7,773 nt of DNA, taken from contig JACCXV010000086.1 in the NCBI GenBank assembly GCA_013696835.1, forward strand, positions 1 through 7,773, given 5' to 3'. The position numbers and the translations under genes are program-made. The stretch's first letter is position 1. Every line of letters starts with the position of its first letter. The notes under the pieces are model-generated. The model was given only the letters and a program-made list of their open reading frames with translations, did not search any database and was not told where the DNA came from. The DNA is from Gemmatimonadota bacterium (lineage in GTDB: Bacteria > Gemmatimonadota > Gemmatimonadetes > JACCXV01). This document shows, piece after piece, positions 1-6,610 of the stretch.

Positions 1-1027
1 GGGCGAGCCGCACGGGCCCCGCACCGGTGGGCACATCGCTACGTCCCGCAAAGGATCCGGAGCCGTTGCCCGCGAAGAGCGAGACGAGGCTCTCGCCGTA
101 GCTCGCCACGGCCAGGTCCACGGCGCCGTCGCGGTTCAGATCGGCGGCGACTACGGCCACGGGGCTCAGCCCGGCAGGTACGTCCGGCGCGTTCACGAAC
201 GTGCCGTCCCCCGCGCCCAGGCGCACGGAGAGCGAGGCGGACCCTCCGTTGGCCGCCACGAGGTCGAGCCTGCCGTCGGCATTCAGGTCCGCCACGGCGA
301 CGTCGTAGGGCCCGGGGCCCGTGGGGACGACCGCTCCCGGCGTGAACGTGCCGTCGCCCCTGCCGATCAGGACCGACAGGGTGCCCGCCGACTGATTGGC
401 GGCGACGAGATCGAGCACCCGGTCGCCATCGAGATCCGCTGCCTCCAGAGCGACCGGCGTGGAGCCGGCGGGGAAGTCACGGCGGGCTCCGAATGAGCCT
501 CCGCCGAGGCCCGGGAAGACGGAGATCGTCCCCGAGAGCGCGTTCGCCACGGCGAGATCGGGATGGCCGTCGCCGTTCAGGTCGCGCGCGAGGACCGGAA
601 CCGGCAGGATGCCAGCCGGCATCTCTGGCAGGCGCGCGGGAGAGCTCCCGGCGGGTCCGAGCACGACGGCAACGGCGTTCGAGAACGCGTGCGTTGCGGC
701 CAGGTCCGGACGCCCGTCGGCATCGAAGTCGGCCGCCGCGAGGAGGAAGGGCTGGCCGAGCGTGACCAGCTCGACGGGCGGGGCGAAGGCACCTGCGCCC
801 GTTCCCGTGATCACCGAGAGCGATTGGCGATGCGGGTTCGCGGTGACGGCGTCCAGCGCGCCGTCGGCGTTGAGATCCTCGAGCAGGACCGAGCGCGGGT
901 AGGCGCCCGCCGGGAGCGTCAGCTCCGAGACTCGGAAGGAGAACTCCTGAGCGCCAGCGTCGGAGGCGGCGGAAGCGAGCGTCAGTAGGAAGGATGTAAG
1001 GACGGCCCGGCAGGGAACTGGCGACAC
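1..1027 (-). CDS. Secreted FG-GAP/VCBS-repeat beta-propeller protein (3' end cut by window edge)
   Basis: The frame is open from residue 1 to the left edge (342 complete codons). I chose GTG at 1027 because GAGG (1033-1036) lies five bases upstream and the first 26 residues form a signal peptide: an Arg at 7, a hydrophobic stretch VLTSFLLTLASAA, and an AGA|QE cleavage site. An in-frame ATG at 1090 would add 21 residues ahead of the signal and has no well-spaced ribosome binding site. Downstream are FG-GAP/VCBS repeats, each with a DxNxDGxxD calcium-type loop, starting at residues 51, 100, 149, 198, 247 and 296. The fourth is atypical (DLDGDRVLD, Arg where Gly is usual). Between loops run segments of the type LSVxxGxGDGTF and VPTGPGP. 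Such repeats build integrin-like beta-propellers in secreted or surface proteins; the ligand here is unknown. The function, and any C-terminal sorting domain, lie outside what can be seen. It is separated from the upstream gene by a non-coding gap with a hairpin, so it is probably an independent unit. Confidence 0.85.
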   Translation of the reverse strand, partial: MSPVPCRAVLTSFLLTLASAASDAGAQEFSFRVSELTLPAGAYPRSVLLEDLNADGALDAVTANPHRQSLSVITGTGAGAFAPPVELVTLGQPFLLAAADFDADGRPDLAATHAFSNAVAVVLGPAGSSPARLPEMPAGILPVPVLARDLNGDGHPDLAVANALSGTISVFPGLGGGSFGARRDFPAGSTPVALEAADLDGDRVLDLVAANQSAGTLSVLIGRGDGTFTPGAVVPTGPGPYDVAVADLNADGRLDLVAANGGSASLSVRLGAGDGTFVNAPDVPAGLSPVAVVAADLNRDGAVDLAVASYGESLVSLFAGNGSGSFAGRSDVPTGAGPVRLA

Positions 1028-1032
1028 GGTGG

Positions 1033-1036
1033 CCTC
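1033..1036 (-). promoter_or_regulatory. Ribosome binding site deciding the GTG start of the FG-GAP gene
   Basis: The mRNA-sense sequence reads GAGG, a five-base spacer CCACC, then GTG (1027-1025). It places the start directly before a clean signal peptide and argues against the in-frame ATG at 1088-1090. Confidence 0.5.
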
Positions 1037-1166
1037 GTCATGCGCGCCGGCAACCTCAGCCGTGGGGCGCGTGGCTGGAACCCGACCCATCCCACCGGAC
1101 GCCGCCGCCACCACCCTCCCCGCATCGAACGCGCAAGCTAGGCCGGTGCGTGTGCGCGGTGCAAGC

Positions 1167-1178
1167 CGAGGCGCCTCG
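1167..1178. other. 12-bp perfect palindrome in intergenic gap
   Basis: The sequence CGAGGCGCCTCG is a perfect inverted repeat with no spacer. It lies in the gap between the barrel-fusion stop (1264) and the FG-GAP start (1027), about 140 bases before that start. It could be an operator for a dimeric repressor, but in such GC-rich DNA a 12-bp palindrome may be chance. The rest of the gap (about 1028-1240) shows no convincing sigma-70 promoter and no gene. Confidence 0.25.
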
Positions 1179-1240
1179 TGTCGCTGGAGGATAGGGAAGC
1201 AGGGTGGGCGTCGAAGCCGCGGAGGCGCTGCACGGACGCG

Positions 1241-1257
1241 GCGGGGGGAGCCCCCGC
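1241..1257 (-). terminator. GC hairpin after the barrel-fusion stop, possible terminator
   Basis: A 7-bp all-GC stem (1241-1247 paired with 1251-1257) closes a 3-base loop and begins 6 bases after the stop codon of the upstream gene. No U-tract follows in the transcript, so it is not a canonical Rho-independent terminator. It could still stall polymerase, protect the 3' end, or mark a terminator type without a U-run as seen in some high-GC genomes. Confidence 0.45.
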
Positions 1258-1263
1258 AAGCGG

Positions 1264-4200
1264 CTAGAACTCGGGCGCGATCACGAAATGGAACTCGTGG
1301 CGGCCGGTCCCCGCGAGGTCGGTGCGCCAGGCCCAGTCGGTCTTGAGCACGGCGAATCCGAAGAGGTTGGTGCGCAGCCCGAAGCCGTATGAGCCACGCA
1401 GGTCGTTCAGCCGGAAGCCGAGCGGCGCCTCGGAGTCGCTGCGGAAGGGACGGAACCCCTCGCGGGACTCGCAGAACTCGCGGTTGGTGCTCTCCTCCGC
1501 CGTCGGGCAGGTCGAGAAGAAGGCGAAGCCGGTGTCGAAGAACAGCGCCCCCCGGACCGGCGGGAACAGCAGCGGTCCGATGCGCAGGTTCTCCGCGATC
1601 GGGAAGCGCAGCTCGAGGTTCGTCACGCCGATCTGGTTCCCGATGACGCGCAGGTCGTTGAACTCGTATCCGCGCAGCAGTGTTGCGCCGCCGATCGACC
1701 GGATGCGGACATCCTCGAAGTCGCCGAAGGTCCCGAGGTACAGGGCGCGTCCGGCCAGCGTGAAGAAGTCGCCGAGCCCGACGTATTTCCGCGCGTCCCC
1801 GAGGAACTGCGTGTACTGCCGGTCGCCGAACGTCTGCTGGACGTCGAAACGGTAGCGCGTTCCCAGGATCGGCCCCGTGGAGCCGAAGAGGGCGTTGTCG
1901 AACACGTGGGCGAGAATGGGCGCCCCGTAGAACTCGTTGTCGAAGCTGCCGATGACGGTCGGCACCAGGTTGAAGGGATCGTAGCGCACGATGCGCCGGT
2001 CCACCGCGGTCGCCTCGATGCCGAGTTCCCAGCGCCGGAAGCGGTTCGACGGCCGGCTGAGGAACAGCTGGCCTCCGCGGTAGATGTCGCTGCGCGCCAG
2101 GAAGCTGTTCTGGCCGAGATCGGCGGAGAGCAGAGAGCGGAAGTCGTTGCGGAACTGGAAGGCCGAGACGCCCCAGTTCACGCGGTTCGCCAGGTTCACG
2201 TAGCGAACGAACAGGTCGGACTCCGTGATGCTGCCGTACACCGCCGCGGACACCCCGAGCTGATGGTTCCCCAGGATGTCGCTGAAGTTGATCTGGGAGG
2301 CTCCGAAAGCACCCTCGCCCTGCACGTAGCCCACGCTCGGTCGCGCCAGCACGTCGGGCTGGAGCTTCACCTTGTAGTCCCGCACCGCGAAGCGCGTCGT
2401 GTCCGGCAGGTTCACCGTCGGGTCCGCGAGCAGCGCGGCCACCTCGACAGGCTCCCCCGGTTGCCGCACGCGACGGCGATCCGCCGCCAGCGTGCTGTCG
2501 GCCACGTCCTTGCCGGCGCCTCCGTCGCCCAGATAGATCGATTGCGACGGCACACGCCCGGCCTCGGGTAGATCCGGCTCGGGCTGCGAGGGATCCGCCA
2601 CGGTCCCGTCGTCCCCGCCGCCTCCCCCACCGTCGCCCTCACCGTCACGGTCCTTCTTGCGCCCCTCCTCTTCCGGATCGTCGGCCCTGCGCTCCAGCGC
2701 GGCGAGGGAATCGGGAAAGGGACCTCGCAGCACCAGGTCCAGCCGCTCGCCTGTCACAGCTTTCGGCGCATAGGGAGTCACGGCGAGGGAGCGGGGATTC
2801 TCGATGCGGTAGAGGTCCCAGCCCGCGCGGTTGAAGGCCGAGAAGACGATCGCGCTGCCGTCGGCGGACCAGCTGAACGCGGGCTGGCTCTCGACGATGC
2901 CGGTGGCCCCGGTCAGCAGGTTCGTCAGCTGGAAGACCGTCCCCAATGAATCGCCGCTGCCGAGCTCCTGCAGAAAGATGTTCGAGACGCCCGTGCGGTC
3001 GGAGATGTAGGCGATCGAGCGCCCGTCGGGACTCCACTGCGGGTTGATGTTCTTCCCCTCGGAGCCGGGCAGCACGGAGATGGAGCCCTCGTCGAGGTCG
3101 TAGATCCCGATCACGGGGTCGCGGAAGGAGAGCAGCTGGAGGTCCGTTCCCGGCCCGCGGTCGGTGGTGAACGCGATCCGCTTCCCGTCCGGGGACCAGA
3201 CGGGGTCCCGCTCCATGTACGTGTCGTCGGTGAGCCGCCGCAGATCGCGGCCGTCGCGGCCCACGATGAAGAGGTCCGTGATCCCGCCGTCCAGCCCCGC
3301 GAACGCGAGCCGGGAGTCGTCCGGCGCCCAGCTCGGTGTGAGGACGCCCTCCAGCCCGAAGCGGAACTCGCCCACGATGTCGCGGCCCTCGATGCGCATG
3401 ATGTAGAGCGCATCCTCGGCCCCCGCCTTGGCCGTGAACGCGAGGTACTTCCCGTCGTGCGAGAAGGCCAGTCCCGCCGACAGGAAGCGCAGAGTCTCGA
3501 AGCTCTCCGTGCGGTTCCCCGCCACCAGCTTCTTGCGGATCTTCCCTGTCCGCGCATCCGCGAGGAACAGGTCCTGGTAGTAGTCGCGATCCGACAGAAA
3601 GGCGACGCTGCTGCCGTCCGGCGAGAGGGCCGGCGCGAGGTTGAAGCTCGCATCTTCCTTCAGGTGACGCGTCAGCTGCGTCCCCGCCTCCTCCGGGGTG
3701 TCGAGCTCGGCGATGGTGGGGAAATTCGTGCGCCGCACCGACTCGAGCCACTGATCCGACAGCTCCTCCACGGACATGTTGAGCGAGGACTCCACGGCCT
3801 CCTCCCAGCCCTCGATCGAGACCTTCTGCATGATCTCACCGACCTTCTCGTCGCCGTACTTCTTGCCGACGTAGTACCAGACCGCCTGCCCGTAGCGGTA
3901 CACACGGATGTCGCCCGCGTAGGAGAGGTCCTCGAGCGAGGTGAGGTAGCCGGAGAGGGCCCCGTCGCGCAGCCACATGGCGGTGTGGGGGTCCACCTCG
4001 CCCAGCGACAGGTATTCCGCCATGCCTTCGATGAACCACAGCGGGGGCTGGTTCGAGAACGGGTTCGCGCCCCGCGACAGCGCCCCGAGACGGAGCAGCT
4101 CGTACTGGAAGGAGTGCACGAGCTCGTGCGTGAGCACGTGGTCGAACTCACGCATCGAACCCGTGAACGGCAGCACCACGCGGTCGCGCAGGCCTTCCGT

Positions 4201-4551
4201 GATGCCGCCCGTCCCCTCGCCGATGTCGAACTGGAAGATGTTCGTCTGCTGGAAGTCGGAGTGCGACGCGTAGAGGATGATCGGCCGCTTCTCCGTGAAC
4301 GCGTGGTTGAACACGCGCGAGAGCCGCCCGTAGGCGCGCTCCGCCATTCGCGCCGCGTCGTAGACGGCGCGCTCCTCCTCGGGGTAGTAGTGGATCAGGA
4401 AGTGCTCGGTCTCGAGCGTCTTGAAGTCGAAGTGGTCGTACTGGACCTTGTTCTGGCCGAACTGTGCAGGGGCGGGGGTCGAGAGGAGCGCCAGCGGAAG
4501 GCCCGCGAGGGCGCAGAAGGCGAGCGGGAAGAGCCGTCCGGGGAAGGCCAC
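1264..4551 (-). CDS. Metallopeptidase (MA-like)-TolB propeller-Omp85-like barrel fusion, outer membrane
   Basis: The protein has 1095 residues from GTG at 4551. I chose this start because GAGG (4557-4560) sits five bases upstream and overlaps the rsfS stop, and a signal peptide follows at once (hydrophobic FPLAFCALAGLPLALL, APAQ cleavage near residue 29). An ATG at 4596 would add 15 residues and overlap rsfS by 38 bases. Domains: residues ~40-285 are a gluzincin-type peptidase, HELVH at 142-146 and WFIEGMAEY at 172-180, with E175 the likely third zinc ligand. Residues ~300-600 hold six PD40/TolB-type blades (SPDG-like turns near 310, 365, 410, 454, 508, 563). Residues ~621-649 are an acidic and Gly-rich linker. 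From ~726 to the end is a beta-barrel with the Omp85-type LRGYEF motif at 959-964 and a C-terminal Phe. The only mature cysteines are C1015 and C1027, probably a disulfide in a loop. Family knowledge gives protease fold, periplasmic propeller and outer-membrane barrel. Substrate and export role are unknown. Confidence 0.9.
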   Translation of the reverse strand: MAFPGRLFPLAFCALAGLPLALLSTPAPAQFGQNKVQYDHFDFKTLETEHFLIHYYPEEERAVYDAARMAERAYGRLSRVFNHAFTEKRPIILYASHSDFQQTNIFQFDIGEGTGGITEGLRDRVVLPFTGSMREFDHVLTHELVHSFQYELLRLGALSRGANPFSNQPPLWFIEGMAEYLSLGEVDPHTAMWLRDGALSGYLTSLEDLSYAGDIRVYRYGQAVWYYVGKKYGDEKVGEIMQKVSIEGWEEAVESSLNMSVEELSDQWLESVRRTNFPTIAELDTPEEAGTQLTRHLKEDASFNLAPALSPDGSSVAFLSDRDYYQDLFLADARTGKIRKKLVAGNRTESFETLRFLSAGLAFSHDGKYLAFTAKAGAEDALYIMRIEGRDIVGEFRFGLEGVLTPSWAPDDSRLAFAGLDGGITDLFIVGRDGRDLRRLTDDTYMERDPVWSPDGKRIAFTTDRGPGTDLQLLSFRDPVIGIYDLDEGSISVLPGSEGKNINPQWSPDGRSIAYISDRTGVSNIFLQELGSGDSLGTVFQLTNLLTGATGIVESQPAFSWSADGSAIVFSAFNRAGWDLYRIENPRSLAVTPYAPKAVTGERLDLVLRGPFPDSLAALERRADDPEEEGRKKDRDGEGDGGGGGGDDGTVADPSQPEPDLPEAGRVPSQSIYLGDGGAGKDVADSTLAADRRRVRQPGEPVEVAALLADPTVNLPDTTRFAVRDYKVKLQPDVLARPSVGYVQGEGAFGASQINFSDILGNHQLGVSAAVYGSITESDLFVRYVNLANRVNWGVSAFQFRNDFRSLLSADLGQNSFLARSDIYRGGQLFLSRPSNRFRRWELGIEATAVDRRIVRYDPFNLVPTVIGSFDNEFYGAPILAHVFDNALFGSTGPILGTRYRFDVQQTFGDRQYTQFLGDARKYVGLGDFFTLAGRALYLGTFGDFEDVRIRSIGGATLLRGYEFNDLRVIGNQIGVTNLELRFPIAENLRIGPLLFPPVRGALFFDTGFAFFSTCPTAEESTNREFCESREGFRPFRSDSEAPLGFRLNDLRGSYGFGLRTNLFGFAVLKTDWAWRTDLAGTGRHEFHFVIAPEF

Positions 4552-4556
4552 GATCA

Positions 4557-4560
4557 CCTC
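4557..4560 (-). promoter_or_regulatory. Ribosome binding site overlapping the rsfS stop
   Basis: GAGG followed by a five-base spacer TGATC precedes GTG at 4551. Two of its bases (4559-4560) belong to the rsfS TGA stop (4561-4559), a stop/start arrangement typical of translational coupling. It supports the shorter signal-peptide start of the barrel fusion. Confidence 0.55.
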
Positions 4561-4966
4561 AATCCGATCCTTCCGACCAGGGGACGACGGCCGCATCGCC
4601 CCAGAGGCGCTCGAGCTGGTAGTAGTCGCGCACCTCGTGATGGAACACGTGCACCACGAACTCGATGTAGTCCAGCAGCACCCAGCGACCTCCCGTCAGT
4701 CCCTCGACGTGCCAGGGAGCGCCACCCCCCGCGGCCTCCACCTCCTCCATCACGTTGTCTGCGATGCCCCGCACCTGAACGTCGGACCCGCCCGAGCCGA
4801 TCACGAAGAAGTCGCAGGCGTCCGTGAGCCCACGCAGGTCGAGGACGGTGACCTCCCGCGACTTGTTCTCGTCGGCCGCGCGAGCGGCGGCGCGGGCGAG
4901 AACCTCCGGCGCCGGCGCGGCCGCTCCTTCGGGTGGGGCGCGGAGGGGCCGGGCTCGAGCGCTCAG
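4559..4966 (-). CDS. rsfS: Ribosomal silencing factor RsfS (Iojap/DUF143 family), start uncertain
   Basis: RsfS binds uL14 on the large subunit and blocks subunit joining when nutrients are short. The full domain is visible: LARAAARAADENKSREVTVL, then DLRGLTDACDFFVIGSG, GIADNVMEEV, VEGLTGGRWVLLDY, VVHVFHHEVRDYYQLERLW. This matches the family order (helix, strand, D-F-F-V-I-x-G-S, W-x-L-L-D, V-H-V-F, Y-x-L-E-x-L-W). The frame is open back to a stop at 4994-4996 but contains no ATG, GTG or TTG upstream of GTG at 4804. Starting there would leave 81 residues and lose the first helix and strand. I therefore list the CTG at 4966 (135 residues) as a provisional start. Alternatively a GTG at 4992, with AGGG ahead of it and just after the rplI stop, is one base out of frame, and an extra base in the C5 run 4974-4978 would join it. 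Identification is firm; the start is not. Confidence 0.85.
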   Translation of the reverse strand: MSARARPLRAPPEGAAAPAPEVLARAAARAADENKSREVTVLDLRGLTDACDFFVIGSGGSDVQVRGIADNVMEEVEAAGGGAPWHVEGLTGGRWVLLDYIEFVVHVFHHEVRDYYQLERLWGDAAVVPWSEGSD

Positions 4967-5000
4967 GCCCGCGCCCCCGCGGGGAAACGCACGCTACCCT

Positions 5001-5444
5001 TCATTCCTGGACGACCCGAACCTGCACTCTCGCCACTGCCTCGGGGTGGAAGCGCACCTCCAGGTCGTAGACACCCAGCGCCTTGATGGGTTCCTCCAGC
5101 TGGACGTGCCGTCGCTGGACGGGGTGCCCCATCTCTGCCAGGCCCTCGGCGATGCGCTCGGCGCCCACCGACCCGTAAAGCTGTCCTTCCTCTCCGGCTC
5201 TCTCGGCGAACGTGAGCGATGCCCCGTCGAGCTTCGCGGCCAGCCGCACCGCCTCGTCCCGGGCGCGGGCGAGCCTCGTCTCGGACGCCTTCTTCTCCTG
5301 CGCCACGCGATTCGCGCTCGACGCTCCGGCGGGAAACGCCAGGCCACGCGGCACGAGGTAGTTGCGCGCGTACCCCGCGGCGACCTTCACCGTGTCGCCC
5401 GCATGACCCAGCTTCTCGACGCTCTTGCGGAGGATGACCTGCAC
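5001..5444 (-). CDS. rplI: Large ribosomal subunit protein bL9
   Basis: bL9 binds 23S rRNA near the base of the L1 stalk. The 147 residues match the usual length (about 148). The N-terminal domain shows VQVILRKSVEKLGHAGDTV and the family signature GYARNYLVPRGLA (residues ~24-36). A long charged central helix follows (residues ~45-75, with QEKKASETRLARARDEA), then the C-terminal domain with GQLYGSVGAERIAEGL and a final VRVVQE. GTG at 5444 is chosen because GGGAGG (5450-5455) precedes it by five bases and because bL9 proteins begin with M-x-V-I-L. Starts further upstream would add a non-homologous tail. It follows the DUF2232 gene by 34 bases and precedes rsfS, so it sits inside the cluster. 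No anomaly seen. Confidence 0.96.
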   Translation of the reverse strand: MQVILRKSVEKLGHAGDTVKVAAGYARNYLVPRGLAFPAGASSANRVAQEKKASETRLARARDEAVRLAAKLDGASLTFAERAGEEGQLYGSVGAERIAEGLAEMGHPVQRRHVQLEEPIKALGVYDLEVRFHPEAVARVQVRVVQE

Positions 5445-5449
5445 GACGA

Positions 5450-5455
5450 CCTCCC
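5450..5455 (-). promoter_or_regulatory. Strong ribosome binding site of rplI
   Basis: GGGAGG with a five-base spacer before GTG at 5444. It decides the start of bL9 against longer in-frame extensions. Confidence 0.65.
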
Positions 5456-5478
5456 GGTGTTGCGATGAAGGAGCGGTG

Positions 5479-6603
5479 TCAGGCGCGGGGAGGGCCCGGC
5501 GCCCGCCTCGCGGCACGGAAGCGGAGATCCAGCCCCGCATCCGCGAGACCGAGCCCGAGGCTCACGATGAGCAGCGGCAGGGGCAGCAGAAGCATCCCCG
5601 AAACGACCAGCAGCGTCCGCGCCAGCGGACGCATACCCCGCCGATCGAGATAATATACCGCCACGCCCAGACCCTGGCATGCGTAGAGCCCCCCGGCGAT
5701 GAGCGCCACGTTGAGCCCGACGTCGTGGAGCGTCGCCAGCGCGGCCCGGGCGGAGGAGACCAGCGGCGGAGCGCTGCCGGACGACGGCCCCGCCGACGAG
5801 ATCGGCTCCGGCATTCCGGGGAACAGGAGGTACGCCGCCACCCCCGCGAGGAAGAGCCCGATCCACGCATCGGGGAGACGAAAGAGCGCCCACGACTGTC
5901 GCGCCCGCACGCCGCCCGCCGTAGCGGCTGCCCGGGCACCGGCCGCGGCGATTCCGAGGGCCGCTCCCCCGCCGAGCCACAAGGTCGCGAAGACGCCAGC
6001 AGGCCAGGCGCGTGACGACCACGTGGCTGAGGCCGCTACGGTATCTTCGAGCACCAGCCGCGCGCTCGGCTCCAGCCGCACCCGCCGGGCTACGGTCTCC
6101 ACCCAGAGACGCCCCTGCTCGAGCGTCGATGCTTCGAGTTCCGCCTGGACGCGAGGAAAGAACCCGGGCTCCGACACGAAGGCCGCGCTCGCCGCCGCGG
6201 CCAGCCCCGTCATGACGGCGAGCGTGAGCTCGGCGTATCCCGGCCGCACACCCGCGTGGATCTGCAGCAGACCCGCCGCCGTGGCCAGCAGCGCGGCAAG
6301 CACGAAGAAGCGGCTACCCGGGGCGACGAACAGCATGAAGGCCGGGATGGAAGCCGCGAGCAGGGTCCCGGCGGCGCGACGCAGGCCAGACTCGAGACGC
6401 GCGAAGAACGCGGCCAGAGGAAGCACGAACGCGAGCAGCGCCACTGGCCACCCCAGGGAGAGGATGGCAGCGCCCAGGAGGAGTTCGCGCCAGGGCGGGG
6501 ACCGGCGGCCTTCCGAGGCGGGACCCGAAGGGACCGTGCCCCCGGGGACCGCTCTTCCGGCCTCGACGTCCTGCAGCTCGGGCCCGGCGGGATCCCGGGT
6601 CAC
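5479..6603 (-). CDS. DUF2232 (YybS-like) polytopic membrane protein
   Basis: The 374-residue protein starts with GTG at 6603, seven bases after the rpsR stop. Residues 1-38 are a Gly/Pro-rich soluble tail. Hydrophobic segments suitable for membrane helices lie near 41-68, 79-94, 98-114, 124-143, 203-222, 246-262, 294-318 and 330-355, separated by a soluble stretch at ~144-200 and a Ser/Pro/Gly loop at ~264-283. The end (LLLPLPLLIVSLGLGLADAG, then LDLRFR) matches the DUF2232 C-terminus, where a G-L-x-D-x-x-x-D-x-R pattern is typical. Genes of this family commonly sit beside rpsR and rplI in several phyla, including YybS near rplI in Bacillus. The molecular function is not known; no catalytic motif is visible. 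Assignment rests on topology, C-terminal pattern and position rather than a search. Confidence 0.8.
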   Translation of the reverse strand: MTRDPAGPELQDVEAGRAVPGGTVPSGPASEGRRSPPWRELLLGAAILSLGWPVALLAFVLPLAAFFARLESGLRRAAGTLLAASIPAFMLFVAPGSRFFVLAALLATAAGLLQIHAGVRPGYAELTLAVMTGLAAAASAAFVSEPGFFPRVQAELEASTLEQGRLWVETVARRVRLEPSARLVLEDTVAASATWSSRAWPAGVFATLWLGGGAALGIAAAGARAAATAGGVRARQSWALFRLPDAWIGLFLAGVAAYLLFPGMPEPISSAGPSSGSAPPLVSSARAALATLHDVGLNVALIAGGLYACQGLGVAVYYLDRRGMRPLARTLLVVSGMLLLPLPLLIVSLGLGLADAGLDLRFRAARRAPGPPRA

Positions 6604-6610
6604 GCTTCCG

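Noticed and set aside
396..902. Plus-strand open frame opposite the FG-GAP gene
   Set aside because: It is Ser/Arg/Ala-rich low-complexity sequence antisense to a clear repeat protein.
1..1027. Tandem DNA repeat array or CRISPR
   Set aside because: The 147-base period reflects protein repeats with diverged codons; there are no identical short repeats with spacers.
1120..1170. Possible sigma-70 promoter (TTGCAC, 18 bases, TAGCTT, minus strand) for the FG-GAP gene
   Set aside because: Only three of six bases match in each box, no better than chance.
4559..4804. Short rsfS starting at GTG 4804
   Set aside because: It would begin inside the conserved DFFVIGS segment and remove the first helix and strand of the domain.
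3457..4827. Long open frame on the plus strand (456 codons)
   Set aside because: It lies wholly antisense to the peptidase-propeller gene and rsfS, has Arg/Leu/His-rich composition with no domain, and is the expected shadow of GC-rich codon use.
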